Notes: generated by a model from the letters alone, not told the origin. A stretch of 42,139 nucleotides of DNA from Planctomycetota bacterium (GCA_020851795.1 JADZCA010000103.1:1-42139); one strand, 5' to 3'. Shown: positions 24,956-34,110, counted from the first letter of the stretch. Translations and numbers: made by a program.

Positions 24956-25449
24956 GCTCTGGTGAGTGTAGCAGGGCCCCGGCTCCGCGCCACCGAAATC
25001 TTCTGGATGACTGGTTCTTGTTCAAGCATCCGCCCGAGCCGGGCCGGAACCGGTTCCCTGGGCATCGACGCCGGATCCCGTCCCAGGCCCTTGTCCTCCC
25101 CGCGCCTCCCGATCCTCCTTGGACGAGGAGCGGAATCAGCAGGACGACCGCGACGGCGTCCGCCTGCGAGCACGATGCCGAGACCGGTCCGGCTGACTCC
25201 CGGCTTCTCCACCCCTCCCGGGACTGCGCGAGCCGAGCGGACCTCTCGAGTCGAGAGTGCGATCGAGTCGTTCCTTGGCCCGATCCTCCTCGGGCAGGCG
25301 ATCAGTGCGACGCTCGAGCTGGCCGCGCCGGACACCCAGGCGACCGCGGCTTCGACGACGTTCCAGCGTTCGCCGATCCACGCGAGCCATGGGACGACTG
25401 ATCCCTTTCGTCCGCTCGCCCGTCGTCCACGATGTCGCGTCGCCGCATC
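24956..25449. other. Intergenic region with decayed coding sequence
   Basis: There is no intact gene between the two minus-strand metal genes. About 320 bases hold fragments that read as a broken CDF transporter (see 25100-25420). The rest (24956-25099) should include the promoter of the His/Cys-rich gene; no clear box is seen. Confidence 0.5.
25100..25420 (-). pseudogene. Remnant of a CDF-like cation transporter
   Basis: On the minus strand, the first part reads WLAWIGERWNVVEAAVAWVS then GAASSSVALIA, which resembles the first two helices of CDF/TMEM163-like cation transporters ('...YNVVEA.VA..SG..A.S.AL.GFGLDS'). The expected GFGLDSxIE does not follow; the frame turns into non-family sequence. 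About 180 bases later another frame gives ADAVAVVLLIPLLVQGG, like the end of such proteins ('..DA.A.L...P...KEG'). At least one frameshift and a large internal deletion are needed to join them. It follows the P1B ATPase on the same strand, where CDF genes are often found. Recognition is from memory of the family, without alignment. Confidence 0.5.
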
Positions 25450-27357
25450 TCAAAGCGCCGCTCGCAACCCGTTGAGGATGATGAGGACTTCGCTACCCTC
25501 GTGACCGATGACGGCAGCGAACATGGAGAGGTTGGCGGCGAAGACGCCGGTGACGAGAGCCGCCACGATGAGGAGGGAGGCGGCGACGTTCTGCACGACG
25601 ATGCGCCGGCTGCGCCGCCCGAGCCTCACCGCATAGTCGAGCTGCGACAGGTCGTCGGCCATGAGCGCGACGTCCGAGGCCTCGAGAGCGGCGTCCGAGC
25701 CCGCCACGCCCATCGCGATCCCGATGGAAGCGGTCGCCAGGGCGGGCGCGTCGTTGATCCCGTCTCCGACCATGGCCACGCTGGCGTACTTCGCGAGGAG
25801 ATCCTTCACCCTCGCGACCTTGTCCTCCGGCCGAAGCCCGCCGTAGTACTCCGCGATGCCGACCTGTGCGGCGATCGCGCCTGCCGTCTTGGGGTTGTCG
25901 CCGGTCAGCATGACGACGTGCTCGACGCCGGCACGCCGTAGCGACGCGACGAGCGCAGTGGACTGCGGGCGCACTGTGTCAGCGAGCGCCACGACGCCGT
26001 GGACGCTCTCGTCGACCAGGACGACCACAGCGGTCTCTCCCCGTCCCTCCGCGGCTTCCAGCCAGGCCCGGGATCCCTCGTCGAGCCGGGCGCCGCGCTC
26101 CGCCGCGGCAGCCGGCTTGAGCACGGCGACGAAACGTCCTTCGACCGTCCCAGTGACACCGACGGCCGTGATCGCACGAAAGTCGCTCGCGGGGGCGAGG
26201 GCGAGCGCGCGGGCGACCGCCGCCCGAACGATGGCCTCCGCCAGCGGATGCTCCGACAGGCGCTCGACCGAGGCGGCGAGCCTTAGCAGCTCCGCCTCGT
26301 CGATGCCGATCGGGAGGGTGCCCGTCACCTCCGGCCTGCCCCGGGTGATCGTGCCGGTCTTGTCGAGCGCGACGGCCTTCACACGTCCGAGGAGCTCGAG
26401 CACGCCGCCGCCCTTGATGAGGACGCCTCTCCGCGCGGCCGAGCCGATTCCTGCGACGAGCGTCACCGGGGTGGCGACGGCCAGCGCGCACGGCGACGCC
26501 GCGACCAGGAACGAGATCGCACGCGTCAGCCAGGTGAAGGCGTCCAGGCCCAAGAGGAGAGGCACGATCGCCAGGAGGACGGAGATCCCGAGCACCGCCG
26601 GGCTGTAGATCCGCCCGAAGCGCTCGACCCACATCTGCGACCGACCCTTCTGCGCCTGGGCCCGCTCGACGAAGTGGATGATCCCGCTGACCGTGTTGTT
26701 CTGGAACGCCTTCGTCGACTCGACGATCAGGGCACCATTGCCGTTGAGCGTGCCCGCGAAGACGGACTGTCCGGTGGCGCGCTCGACGGGCATCGACTCG
26801 CCCGTCACCATGCTCTCGTCGACAGTGGAGGCGCCTTCACGAACGACGCCGTCCACCGGGATGGACTCTCCAGGCCGGACCTGGATCCGCTCACCGATCC
26901 GGACCTCCTCCACGCCCACTTCGACTTCCCGCCCGTCGCGCAGCACCCGTGCCTTCGGCGGGACCAAGTCCATCAACCCTCGGATCGCGAACCGCGTTCG
27001 CTGGATCGTGTAGCCCTCGAGCGCCTCGCTTATCGAGTAGAGGCCCGCGACCAACGCCGCCTCGCGCCACTGGCCGAGGGCCGCCGCGCAAGCGATCGCG
27101 ACGGTCATGAGGAGCTCGATCCCGACTTCGCGCTCCTTCCAGAACTCCTCGACGGCCTCACGGGCGAAGTAGAAGCTGCCGCTGAGGATCGCTGCGACGA
27201 AGAGCGGCGTCCGGAGAGTCGTGGCTCCCGTCCATCCGGCTACGAGGCCGAGGCACAGGAAGAGCCACGCCAGCGCCGACGCGCAAACGGGTCCGCTCCA
27301 GAACCTCGGCCGCTCGCACGGCAGGTCCTTCGAGCACGGGTCCGCAGATCGGGTCAT
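25450..27357 (-). CDS. P1B-4 type heavy-metal P-type ATPase (CoaT/CzcP/CtpD-like)
   Basis: A 635-aa inner-membrane metal exporter. The actuator loop has TGES (185-188), the ion-path helix SPC (288-290), the phosphorylation site DKTGT (D332), then the SEHPLAEAI 'HP' locus, TGDNPKT, and GDGINDAPAL. The last helix carries HEGS (H619). SPC plus HEG(S/G) without an N-terminal HMA domain is the P1B-4 signature; members export Co, Zn, Fe(II) or Ni. The N-terminus has Cys8, Cys14 and Cys25 instead. I chose ATG 27357, three bases after AGGAGG; ATG 27375 is an alternative. Divergent from the ArsR gene, so both are probably controlled by the shared operator. Confidence 0.88.
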   Translation of the reverse strand: MTRSADPCSKDLPCERPRFWSGPVCASALAWLFLCLGLVAGWTGATTLRTPLFVAAILSGSFYFAREAVEEFWKEREVGIELLMTVAIACAAALGQWREAALVAGLYSISEALEGYTIQRTRFAIRGLMDLVPPKARVLRDGREVEVGVEEVRIGERIQVRPGESIPVDGVVREGASTVDESMVTGESMPVERATGQSVFAGTLNGNGALIVESTKAFQNNTVSGIIHFVERAQAQKGRSQMWVERFGRIYSPAVLGISVLLAIVPLLLGLDAFTWLTRAISFLVAASPCALAVATPVTLVAGIGSAARRGVLIKGGGVLELLGRVKAVALDKTGTITRGRPEVTGTLPIGIDEAELLRLAASVERLSEHPLAEAIVRAAVARALALAPASDFRAITAVGVTGTVEGRFVAVLKPAAAAERGARLDEGSRAWLEAAEGRGETAVVVLVDESVHGVVALADTVRPQSTALVASLRRAGVEHVVMLTGDNPKTAGAIAAQVGIAEYYGGLRPEDKVARVKDLLAKYASVAMVGDGINDAPALATASIGIAMGVAGSDAALEASDVALMADDLSQLDYAVRLGRRSRRIVVQNVAASLLIVAALVTGVFAANLSMFAAVIGHEGSEVLIILNGLRAAL

Positions 27358-27436
27358 CGGCCTCCTGCGGCGCATCGTGGGTTCGCCATCCACCTTGATC
27401 CGCCCGGGAGGACGGAAACTCGACACATCGTCGGCG

Positions 27437-27460
27437 GCTGATATAGCATACCGCTGATAT
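27437..27460. promoter_or_regulatory. Candidate ArsR operator between ATPase and regulator genes
   Basis: GCTGATAT occurs twice (27437-27444 and 27453-27460). The AT-rich segment from 27441, ATATAGCATACCGCTGATAT, is an imperfect palindrome (ATAT-AGC against ATATCAGC reversed). It is an AT island in GC-rich DNA and overlaps the arsR start codon, as expected for an operator/promoter of an ArsR-family repressor acting on both divergent units. Confidence 0.5.
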
Positions 27461-27953
27461 GGGGCGGTCACCCACCGGCGAAGGCCCCGTCCTGGACGGC
27501 CTGGATCTCAAGGCGAAGTTGTTTCGCGGTCTCGGGGACGGTTCTCGACTGGCGATCCTGGAGGTCCTGCGGTCGGGGCCGGCGAACGTCTCGACGGTCA
27601 TCGAGCGCACGGGCCTCTCGCAGCCCAACGCCTCGATGCACCTCGCCTGCCTGTGGGAGTGCGGCCTCGTGGAGAGGGAGCCGCGGGGCGTCCGGGTCTT
27701 CTACCGGATCGCCCGGCCGGCCGTGACGCGTCTCCTGGAGACGGCCGCGGCCCTGCTGGAGACCTGTGGAGACCGCGTCGGCGCCTGCCGGCGCTACCGG
27801 GGAGAGACGTCCGAAGGGAGGGAGTATGGTCCGCGTCCTCGCAGGGCTCGCGCTGCTCGCGGCGGCCGGCTGCGCCGCGCCGCGGCCCGCTCCGTTGGAC
27901 CTCCGGCCGCTGGAGGCCGGAGAACCCCCGATGCGCGCGCTCGACGGTCCTAG
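27459..27953 (+). CDS. ArsR-family metal sensor, CmtR-like
   Basis: Up to 164 aa; the recognisable protein is about the first 114. Winged HTH: LKAKLFRGLGDGSRLAILEV, TVIERTGLSQPNASMHLACL, then VEREPRGVRVFYRI. Cys64 and Cys68 (CxxxC in the DNA-binding helix) and C-terminal Cys103/Cys110 match the CmtR cadmium/lead site (C57, C61, C102). The reading frame then runs about 50 residues past the normal end, inside the next gene, as an Arg/Ala-rich tail; this may reflect loss of the original stop. It heads the CzcA-type operon and should repress it and the divergent ATPase when metal-free. The ATG sits in the presumed operator, so the message may be leaderless. Confidence 0.85.
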   Translation: MGRSPTGEGPVLDGLDLKAKLFRGLGDGSRLAILEVLRSGPANVSTVIERTGLSQPNASMHLACLWECGLVEREPRGVRVFYRIARPAVTRLLETAAALLETCGDRVGACRRYRGETSEGREYGPRPRRARAARGGRLRRAAARSVGPPAAGGRRTPDARARRS

Positions 27954-29169
27954 GGCGCCCTCGCGGGGTGCGAACGCCGCCCTCGACCTCGCCGCCCTCA
28001 TCGCGATGGCGGAGGAGGGGAACCCCGAGATCGCCACCGAGCGGAAGGAGATCGACATCGCCACCGCTGCGATCTGGGAGGCGCGGCTCTACCCGAACCC
28101 GACGCTGATCGTGGAGTTCGACGACTATCCGTTTTCCAGCCGGGGGGGCTCCAACGAGGGCGTCGCCCGCGCCGGAGTCCGCGTCCCGATCGTCGTGGGC
28201 GACCGCCTGCGCGCGGGTTCTCGCGCGGCGGAGAAGGAACGCGAAGTCGCGGCGCTGCGCTACCTCTGGCGCCGTCGCGAGGTCCTCCTCGAGGTCCGAA
28301 AGTCGTACGTCGACCTGCTCGCAGCCCGGATGTCGCTCGACGTGGCCCGGGAGTCGCAGGGAGTGGCTCGCGCCCTGCTCGAGACCGCCGAGGCACGCTT
28401 AGCGGCCGAGGCAGTGCCCGAAGCCGAGGTCCTCAAGTCCCGCGTCGAGGCTTCGCGCGCGGACGCGGAGGTCGCCGCCGCGGAGGCAAGCCTCCGAGCA
28501 GCGGAACGAGCGCTCGTGGCGACCGTGGGCGTGCCGGGAGTCTCGCCCGAACGGGTGACCGGGGCGCTCGTCGGCGGCTTCGTCGTTCCTTCGCTCGACG
28601 CCGTCCAGGCCGCCGTCCTGGGCCGGAGCCACCTCGAACAGATCGCCCAAGCCGAGCAGGAATCCGCCCGGCTCCAGGTCGCGGCGGCCCGTGCCGAACG
28701 GACCCCGGACCTCGAGCTCGAGCCGACGGTCGGCGTCAACGCCGACGGCGACGGGGTCGTGGGCCTCGGGATCGGGATTCCGCTCCCGCTCAACGACCGC
28801 AACCAGGGGAAGATCGCCGCCGCCGAGGCGCGGGTGCAGCAGTCGCGCTCCCGAATCGAGGCGGCTCGGCAGCAGGTCACGCGCCGGATCGTCTCCGCCC
28901 ATCGCACGCTCACGATGGCGCAGGCGCGGGCATCCCGGCTCGCCGCCGAGATCGTGCCCACGGCCGAGAAGAGCCTCGAGCAGGCTCGGCTCGGCCACGA
29001 GAAGGGCAAGTTCACCTACCTCGACGTCATCGACGCCCGCCGCACCTTGAGCGAGGCCCGGGCGGCCCTCGCCTCGGCGCTGGCCGAGCTGAACGCCGCC
29101 GCCGCCGAGCTCGAGATGCTCACCGGCTTCCCGCTCGTGCCCCAGGAACCGAACCCGAAACCCCAATAG
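27826..29169 (+). CDS. Outer-membrane efflux lipoprotein, TolC/CzcC family
   Basis: A 447-aa protein with lipobox LAAAGC after a short basic and hydrophobic leader (MVRVLAGLALLAAAGC). Two OEP repeats: LDLAALIAMAEEGNPEIATE and RLYPNPTLIVEFDDYPF in the first, then SLDAVQAAVLGRSHLEQIAQ and LELEPTVGVNADGDGVVGLG, with LPLNDRNQGKIAAAEARVQQ in the second. This is the CzcC pattern. The ATG at 27826 follows AGGGAGGGAGT. It overlaps 128 bases of the arsR reading frame. It forms the outer-membrane duct for the adaptor and CzcA-like pump downstream. Confidence 0.9.
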   Translation: MVRVLAGLALLAAAGCAAPRPAPLDLRPLEAGEPPMRALDGPRAPSRGANAALDLAALIAMAEEGNPEIATERKEIDIATAAIWEARLYPNPTLIVEFDDYPFSSRGGSNEGVARAGVRVPIVVGDRLRAGSRAAEKEREVAALRYLWRRREVLLEVRKSYVDLLAARMSLDVARESQGVARALLETAEARLAAEAVPEAEVLKSRVEASRADAEVAAAEASLRAAERALVATVGVPGVSPERVTGALVGGFVVPSLDAVQAAVLGRSHLEQIAQAEQESARLQVAAARAERTPDLELEPTVGVNADGDGVVGLGIGIPLPLNDRNQGKIAAAEARVQQSRSRIEAARQQVTRRIVSAHRTLTMAQARASRLAAEIVPTAEKSLEQARLGHEKGKFTYLDVIDARRTLSEARAALASALAELNAAAAELEMLTGFPLVPQEPNPKPQ

Positions 29170-29180
29170 GAGTCCCTTCC

Positions 29181-29651
29181 ATGAGACCGAAGACCTTGAC
29201 CCTGCTCGGAGCCCTCGCGCTGGTCACCGCGGGAATCGCGCTGGCGGAAGAGCCCGCAGTCAAGCGCCGAGAGAACAAGGACCGGACCGAGTTCCCGGGG
29301 ACGTTCGTCAGCGTCGGCGCGATGCTCGAGTCGCTCGGCGCCGACGCCCAGGACACCCTCTACACGAAGGGCGCTCTCGGGCTCCTCGCCCCCGACGGCA
29401 CCCTGTGGTCGTTCGTGGACAACGCGAAGGGCCACGGCGTGATCACGAGCTCGAAGTTGAAGGGCAAAGAGGTCCGGATCCTCGGATGGAAGTACCCGAA
29501 GACCCAGTTCATCGAGATCTCGAAGTACCAGTTGAAGGAAGGCGAGAAGTGGGTCGCCTACGACTACTGCAAGACTTGCGGTTGGGAGCCCGGGGACCAC
29601 AAGGACACCGACCTCTGCGAGGAGTGCGCCGGGGAGCAGGAGGGGAAGTGA
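29181..29651 (+). CDS. Exported protein with C-terminal zinc-ribbon-like Cys pairs
   Basis: A 156-aa protein with a Sec signal peptide (MRPKTLTLLGALALVTAGIA, cleavage near ALA-EE). The middle is a small beta domain with GTFVSVGAMLESLGAD, LYTKGALGLLAPDGTLWSFV and VRILGWKYPKTQFIEISKYQ. The tail carries two Cys pairs: YCKTCGWEPGDHKDTDLCEE ending in CAG. I recognise no named family for the core, although this type of small protein occurs in metal-efflux loci. The Cys pairs may bind zinc or another soft metal in the periplasm. It is preceded by TAGGAG and followed four bases later by the adaptor gene, so it belongs to the operon. Confidence 0.7.
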   Translation: MRPKTLTLLGALALVTAGIALAEEPAVKRRENKDRTEFPGTFVSVGAMLESLGADAQDTLYTKGALGLLAPDGTLWSFVDNAKGHGVITSSKLKGKEVRILGWKYPKTQFIEISKYQLKEGEKWVAYDYCKTCGWEPGDHKDTDLCEECAGEQEGK

Positions 29652-29655
29652 CCCC

Positions 29656-30957
29656 ATGGTGCGTGCGCTGATCCGGGGAGTCCTGACGCTCGCGGTCCTC
29701 GGGGGCTTGGCCCTGGCGTTCTACGCCGTCGGGCACGACGGGAGGCTGCCCTGGCAGCCTCCCCCCACCCACGGCGAGGACTGGTGCTCGACCCACCAAG
29801 TCCCCCTCTCCGAGGACGAGGTCTGCAACCCCAAGCTCGCCCGGGGCGGACTGCTCGTCGCGCGCGACCGCGGGCCGAAGGAGGGCGAGTGCCCGAACAC
29901 CCTCGTCCGGATCACGGCCCCCGCCGAGGTCGTCGAGCGCGCCGGGATCCAGCTCTTCAAGGTCGAGCCTCGACCCGTGACCGAGACCCTACGTACGACC
30001 GCCGAGACCGCCTATCTCCCGACGAAGTTCGCGCGCGTCGCTCCTCGCACCGGGGGCGTCGTCCGGGAGGTCAAGGCGGCGGTCGGCGACGTCGTCGAGC
30101 CGGGCACCATCCTCGCCCTCCTCGACTCGCGGGAAATGGCGGAGGCCGTCACCGGATACCGCCAAGCCGTCGCGGTCCGTCGCCTGCGCGAGAAGACCCA
30201 CGCCCAGGAGAAGGACCTCGCCGAGAAGAAGATCTCCTCGGGCCGCGAGCTGCTCGTGGCCGTGACGGAGCTGGAGGAGGCGAACCTCGCGGTCGCCGCC
30301 GCTCGGCAGAGACTCCTCACGCTCGGCCTCGCGGACGGGCGCGTGACCGCCCTCGAGACGGGCGAGGAGCCTGGCTCGACGGTCGAGGTCGCCGCCCCGT
30401 TCGCCGGAACCGTCCTCGAAGCGGTCGCCGTCCTGGGCGAGAACGCCTCGCCGGAGCGGCCCCTCTTCGTGATCGCCGAGACCTCCCGCATGTGGCTGCA
30501 CATCGACCTGCACGAGCAGGATCTCCCGAAGATCGAGAAGGACCAGCGCGTCGTGTTCACCCTCGACGGCCTGCCCGGGCAGCGCTTCGTGGGGAAGGTG
30601 ACGGCGATCGGCGGGTCCGTGGACGAGCGGACGCGGACTCTCCGGGTGATCGCGGACCTCAAGAACAGCCAGGGCCTGCTCAGGGAGCACATGTTCGGCC
30701 ACGCCGACGTCACGGTCCGGCCCGCCGAGCCGAAGATGCTCGTGCCCCGGATCGCGGTCCAGACGGATGGCGACTGCCACTTCGTCTTCGTGTCCTCGAC
30801 CGCCAACGTCTTCAAGTCGCGGAAGGTGGACCTGGGCGTCCCGTACCAGGACGCCTACGAGATCACCGGAGGGCTCGCCTCGGGCGAGCAGGTCGTGACC
30901 GTCGGGAGCTTCGCGCTCAAGACCGAGGTCCTGCGCGGCGAGATGGGCGCGGGCTGA
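29656..30957 (+). CDS. RND periplasmic adaptor, CzcB-like
   Basis: A 433-aa membrane-fusion protein. TM anchor about 8-26. A short N-terminal Cys/His motif, DWCSTHQVPLSEDEVCNPKL, is the '(C)xxHxVPxxxxxxCNP' element found in many CzcB-type adaptors. Then the first lipoyl half (GGVVREVKAAVGDVVEPGTI), a helical hairpin (about 160-230), the second lipoyl half (APFAGTVLEAVAVLGENASP) and a beta-barrel (VFTLDGLPGQRFVGKVTAIG) with SVDERTRTLRVIADLKN. It joins the CzcA-like pump to the TolC-like lipoprotein. ATG at 29656, four bases after the previous stop, within an AGGGGAAG context. Confidence 0.9.
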   Translation: MVRALIRGVLTLAVLGGLALAFYAVGHDGRLPWQPPPTHGEDWCSTHQVPLSEDEVCNPKLARGGLLVARDRGPKEGECPNTLVRITAPAEVVERAGIQLFKVEPRPVTETLRTTAETAYLPTKFARVAPRTGGVVREVKAAVGDVVEPGTILALLDSREMAEAVTGYRQAVAVRRLREKTHAQEKDLAEKKISSGRELLVAVTELEEANLAVAAARQRLLTLGLADGRVTALETGEEPGSTVEVAAPFAGTVLEAVAVLGENASPERPLFVIAETSRMWLHIDLHEQDLPKIEKDQRVVFTLDGLPGQRFVGKVTAIGGSVDERTRTLRVIADLKNSQGLLREHMFGHADVTVRPAEPKMLVPRIAVQTDGDCHFVFVSSTANVFKSRKVDLGVPYQDAYEITGGLASGEQVVTVGSFALKTEVLRGEMGAG

Positions 30958-30996
30958 AGCTGCTCGAAGTAGCGCCGCGGTCGCGGCGGAGTCGCC

Positions 30997-33900
30997 ATGC
31001 TCAACTGGATCATCGAGGCGTCGCTGAGGCACCGGAAGCTCGTCCTCGTTCTCTCGGGCCTCCTCGTCGCCCTCGGGCTCGTCTCGCTCCAGCACCTCTC
31101 GGTCGACGCCTTCCCCGACGTCACGGACGTGATGGTGCAGATCAACACGGTCGCCCCGGCCCTGGGACCCCTCGAGGTCGAGCAGCAGATCAGCGCCAAG
31201 GTCGAGCAGGTCATGGGCGGTCTCCCGCGCCTCAAGCTCGTGCGCTCGATGTCGAAGTTCGGCCTCTCCCAGGTGACGCTCGTCTTCGACGAAGGGACCG
31301 ACGTCTACTTCGCACGGGCACAAGTCCTCGAGCGCCTCCAGAGCGTCGAGATCCCCCAGGGCCTGGAGCGGCCCACGCTCGGCCCGATCGCCACCGGCCT
31401 CGGGGAGATCTACCACTACATGATCACCACGCCCGGGAACGACCTGACGGACACCCGAAGCCTCCACGACTGGGTCGTGAAGCCCCAGCTTCTGTCCGTG
31501 CAGGGCGTGGCCGAGGTCAACTCCTGGGGCGGGTTCGAGCTCCAATACCAGATCGTCCTGGATCCCCTGCGGCTCGCGAAGCACGGGCTCACGGCACGCG
31601 ACGTCGTCGAGGCGGTCGAGCGGTCGAACGCGAACGTGGGCGGTGGTCTGGCCCGCGGCGCCGCGGAGGATCTCCTCGTCCACGGCATCGGCGTCGCCAC
31701 GACCGTGCAGGAGATCGGCGCGATCACGATCCGGTCCGTGGACGGACGGCCGATCCGGGTCCGCGACGTCGCGGACGTCGTGAAGGGATACGAGACCCGG
31801 CGCGGCATCGTCACGGGCAACGGGCGGGGCGAAATCGTGATGGGCCTCGCCTTCATGCTGATGGGCGAGAACTCCCACGAGGTCGCCGACCGCCTGAAGG
31901 CGAAGATGGAGGAGGTCAAGAAGGCGCTACCGGAAGGCACCCGGGTCGATGTCCTCTACGACCGGACGGACCTCGTCGACCACGTCATCGGGACGGTCGA
32001 GCGCAACCTCTTCGAGGGGGCGCTCCTGGTGGTGGCGATCCTCTTCCTGTTCCTGGGCCACTTCCGGGCGGCGTTGATCGTCGCGGCCGCCATCCCCCTC
32101 TCCATGCTGTTCGCGTTCAACCTAATGGTCCAGGCGGGGATCGCCGGGACGCTGATGAGCCTGGGCGCGCTCGACTTCGGGCTGATCGTGGACAGCTCCG
32201 TGATCATGATCGAGAATTCGGTCCGACACCTCGACCTCGACCGCTCGGGCCGGAAGGTCACGGACATCGTCGCCGAGGCCTCCAAAGAAGTGCGCAAACC
32301 GACGATGTTCGGCGAGCTGATCATCATGATCGTCTACCTGCCGATCCTCGCCCTGGAAGGAGTGGAGGGAAAGCTCTTCCGCCCGATGGCGCTCACGGTC
32401 GTGTTCGCCCTGATCGGCTCGATGGTGCTGTCCCTGACGCTGATGCCGGTCCTGGCGAGCCTCCTGCTCGGCCGGCGGCGCGCGACCGGACACCACGAGC
32501 CGCTCTTGGTCCGCGCCCTCAAGGCCCTCTACCGCCCCGTCGTCCGCTTCGCCGTCGCTCACCCGACCCTGACGATCGGCGCGGCTGTCGTGGCGGTCGC
32601 CGGGACGGTGCCGATCGCGCTCGGGCTCGGCTCCGTCTTCGTGCCCAAGCTCGACGAGGGCTCGGTCGTCATCAACACCGTGCGCTTCCCGGGCGTCTCC
32701 GTGGACGAGAGCGTCCGGATCGGAACCCAGGTGGAGCGGCTCCTCCTCGATCGGTTCCCCGACGAGGTGGAGAGGGTCTGGACGCGCACGGGCACCCCTG
32801 AGGTCGCGACGGACCCGATGGGACTCGAAGTCAGCGACGTGTTCGTGATGCTCACCCACCGAGAGCGATGGAAGAGGGCACGCACCAAGGCGGAGTTGGA
32901 GAAGGGGTTTCGCGACGCGCTCAAGTCGCTGCCGGGGATGGCGTTCTCCTTCACGCAGCCGATCGAGATGCGCTTCAACGAGATGATCTCGGGCGTGCGG
33001 ACGGACGTCGGCGTCAAGGTGTTCGGCGACGACTTCGAGACGCTCAAGACCCACGCGACCAAGGTCCAACGGATCCTGTCCGGGATCCGCGGCGCCGCCG
33101 AGCCGGCGATGGAGCCCGTGGCCGGCCAGCCCGTCCTCCAGGTGCGCCTGGACCCGGAGGCGTTGTCGCGCCACGGCCTCCAGGGCGGGGACGTCCTGGA
33201 CCTGGTCGCGGCCGCCGGCGGCCTCGAAGTCGGGGAAGTGCGCACGGGCCAGAGGCGCTTCCCCCTGGCGATGCGGCTGCCGGAGCGCTACGTCGGAAAC
33301 GCGGACCTGTTCGGCACGCTCCTCGTCCCGGCCCCCGACGGCCAGCGCCTCCCCCTGACGAGTCTCGCGAAGGTCGAGCGCGTCAGCGGGCCGCTGGTCG
33401 TCAACCGGGAGTGGGGCAAGCGCCGGGTTGTCGTCACCACCAACGTCGTGGGACGGGACCTGGGCGGATTCGTGACCGAGGCGTCCGAGAAGATCGAGGC
33501 CGAGATGGGGAAGGCCCTCCGCGAGACGGGCTGCCGGGTCGAGTTCGGCGGCCAGTACGAGAACCTGGTGAGGGCCTCGAAGACCCTGAGCTACGTCGTG
33601 CCTCTCGCCCTGCTCCTGATCTTGGTCTTGGTGTACTCGACCTACGGGAACGTCCGCGACTCGCTCCGGGTCTTCACCGGTGTCCCGTTCGCTCTCGTGG
33701 GCGGGGTGCTCGCCCTCCACTTCCGGGACATGCCCTTCAGCATCTCCGCGGGCGTCGGCTTCATCGCACTCGCCGGCGTGTCCGTCCTGGCCGACATGGT
33801 GATGGTCTCGACGATCCGCCAGCACTTGGACCTGGGCATGGGCGTCCGCGAGGCCGCGCTCACGGGGGCCGAGCAGAGACTGCGCCCGGTGCTCATGACC

Positions 33901-34110
33901 GCCCTCGTCGCGAGCCTGGGGTTCATTCCGATGGCCGTGAACACGGGCGTCGGCGCGGAGGTCCAGCGCCCGCTCGCGACCGTGGTCATCGGGGGGCTGG
34001 TTTCCTCGACCCTTCTCACGCTGTTCGTGCTCCCCACGCTGTTCTCCCTCTTGGGGCGCAGGCGCCGTGGCACGACCCCCGCCCTTCCGCTGGCAGAGGT
34101 CTCCGCGTAG
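30997..34110 (+). CDS. czcA: Heavy-metal efflux RND permease, CzcA-like
   Basis: A 1037-aa inner-membrane pump with TM1 about 14-32, TM2-7 about 340-490 and TM8-12 about 875-1025. TM4 carries the HME motif DFGLIVDSSVIMIEN with Asp393, Asp399 and Glu406, the three acidic proton-relay positions of CzcA. It should therefore export Zn, Co or Cd rather than Cu/Ag. Periplasmic hallmarks are FPDVTDVMVQINTVAPALGP at the N-terminus and SGVRTDVGVKVFGDDFETLK in the second loop. A GGAG lies upstream of the ATG at 30997. Last gene of the arsR-led operon; it converges on the third efflux operon. Confidence 0.93.
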   Translation: MLNWIIEASLRHRKLVLVLSGLLVALGLVSLQHLSVDAFPDVTDVMVQINTVAPALGPLEVEQQISAKVEQVMGGLPRLKLVRSMSKFGLSQVTLVFDEGTDVYFARAQVLERLQSVEIPQGLERPTLGPIATGLGEIYHYMITTPGNDLTDTRSLHDWVVKPQLLSVQGVAEVNSWGGFELQYQIVLDPLRLAKHGLTARDVVEAVERSNANVGGGLARGAAEDLLVHGIGVATTVQEIGAITIRSVDGRPIRVRDVADVVKGYETRRGIVTGNGRGEIVMGLAFMLMGENSHEVADRLKAKMEEVKKALPEGTRVDVLYDRTDLVDHVIGTVERNLFEGALLVVAILFLFLGHFRAALIVAAAIPLSMLFAFNLMVQAGIAGTLMSLGALDFGLIVDSSVIMIENSVRHLDLDRSGRKVTDIVAEASKEVRKPTMFGELIIMIVYLPILALEGVEGKLFRPMALTVVFALIGSMVLSLTLMPVLASLLLGRRRATGHHEPLLVRALKALYRPVVRFAVAHPTLTIGAAVVAVAGTVPIALGLGSVFVPKLDEGSVVINTVRFPGVSVDESVRIGTQVERLLLDRFPDEVERVWTRTGTPEVATDPMGLEVSDVFVMLTHRERWKRARTKAELEKGFRDALKSLPGMAFSFTQPIEMRFNEMISGVRTDVGVKVFGDDFETLKTHATKVQRILSGIRGAAEPAMEPVAGQPVLQVRLDPEALSRHGLQGGDVLDLVAAAGGLEVGEVRTGQRRFPLAMRLPERYVGNADLFGTLLVPAPDGQRLPLTSLAKVERVSGPLVVNREWGKRRVVVTTNVVGRDLGGFVTEASEKIEAEMGKALRETGCRVEFGGQYENLVRASKTLSYVVPLALLLILVLVYSTYGNVRDSLRVFTGVPFALVGGVLALHFRDMPFSISAGVGFIALAGVSVLADMVMVSTIRQHLDLGMGVREAALTGAEQRLRPVLMTALVASLGFIPMAVNTGVGAEVQRPLATVVIGGLVSSTLLTLFVLPTLFSLLGRRRRGTTPALPLAEVSA

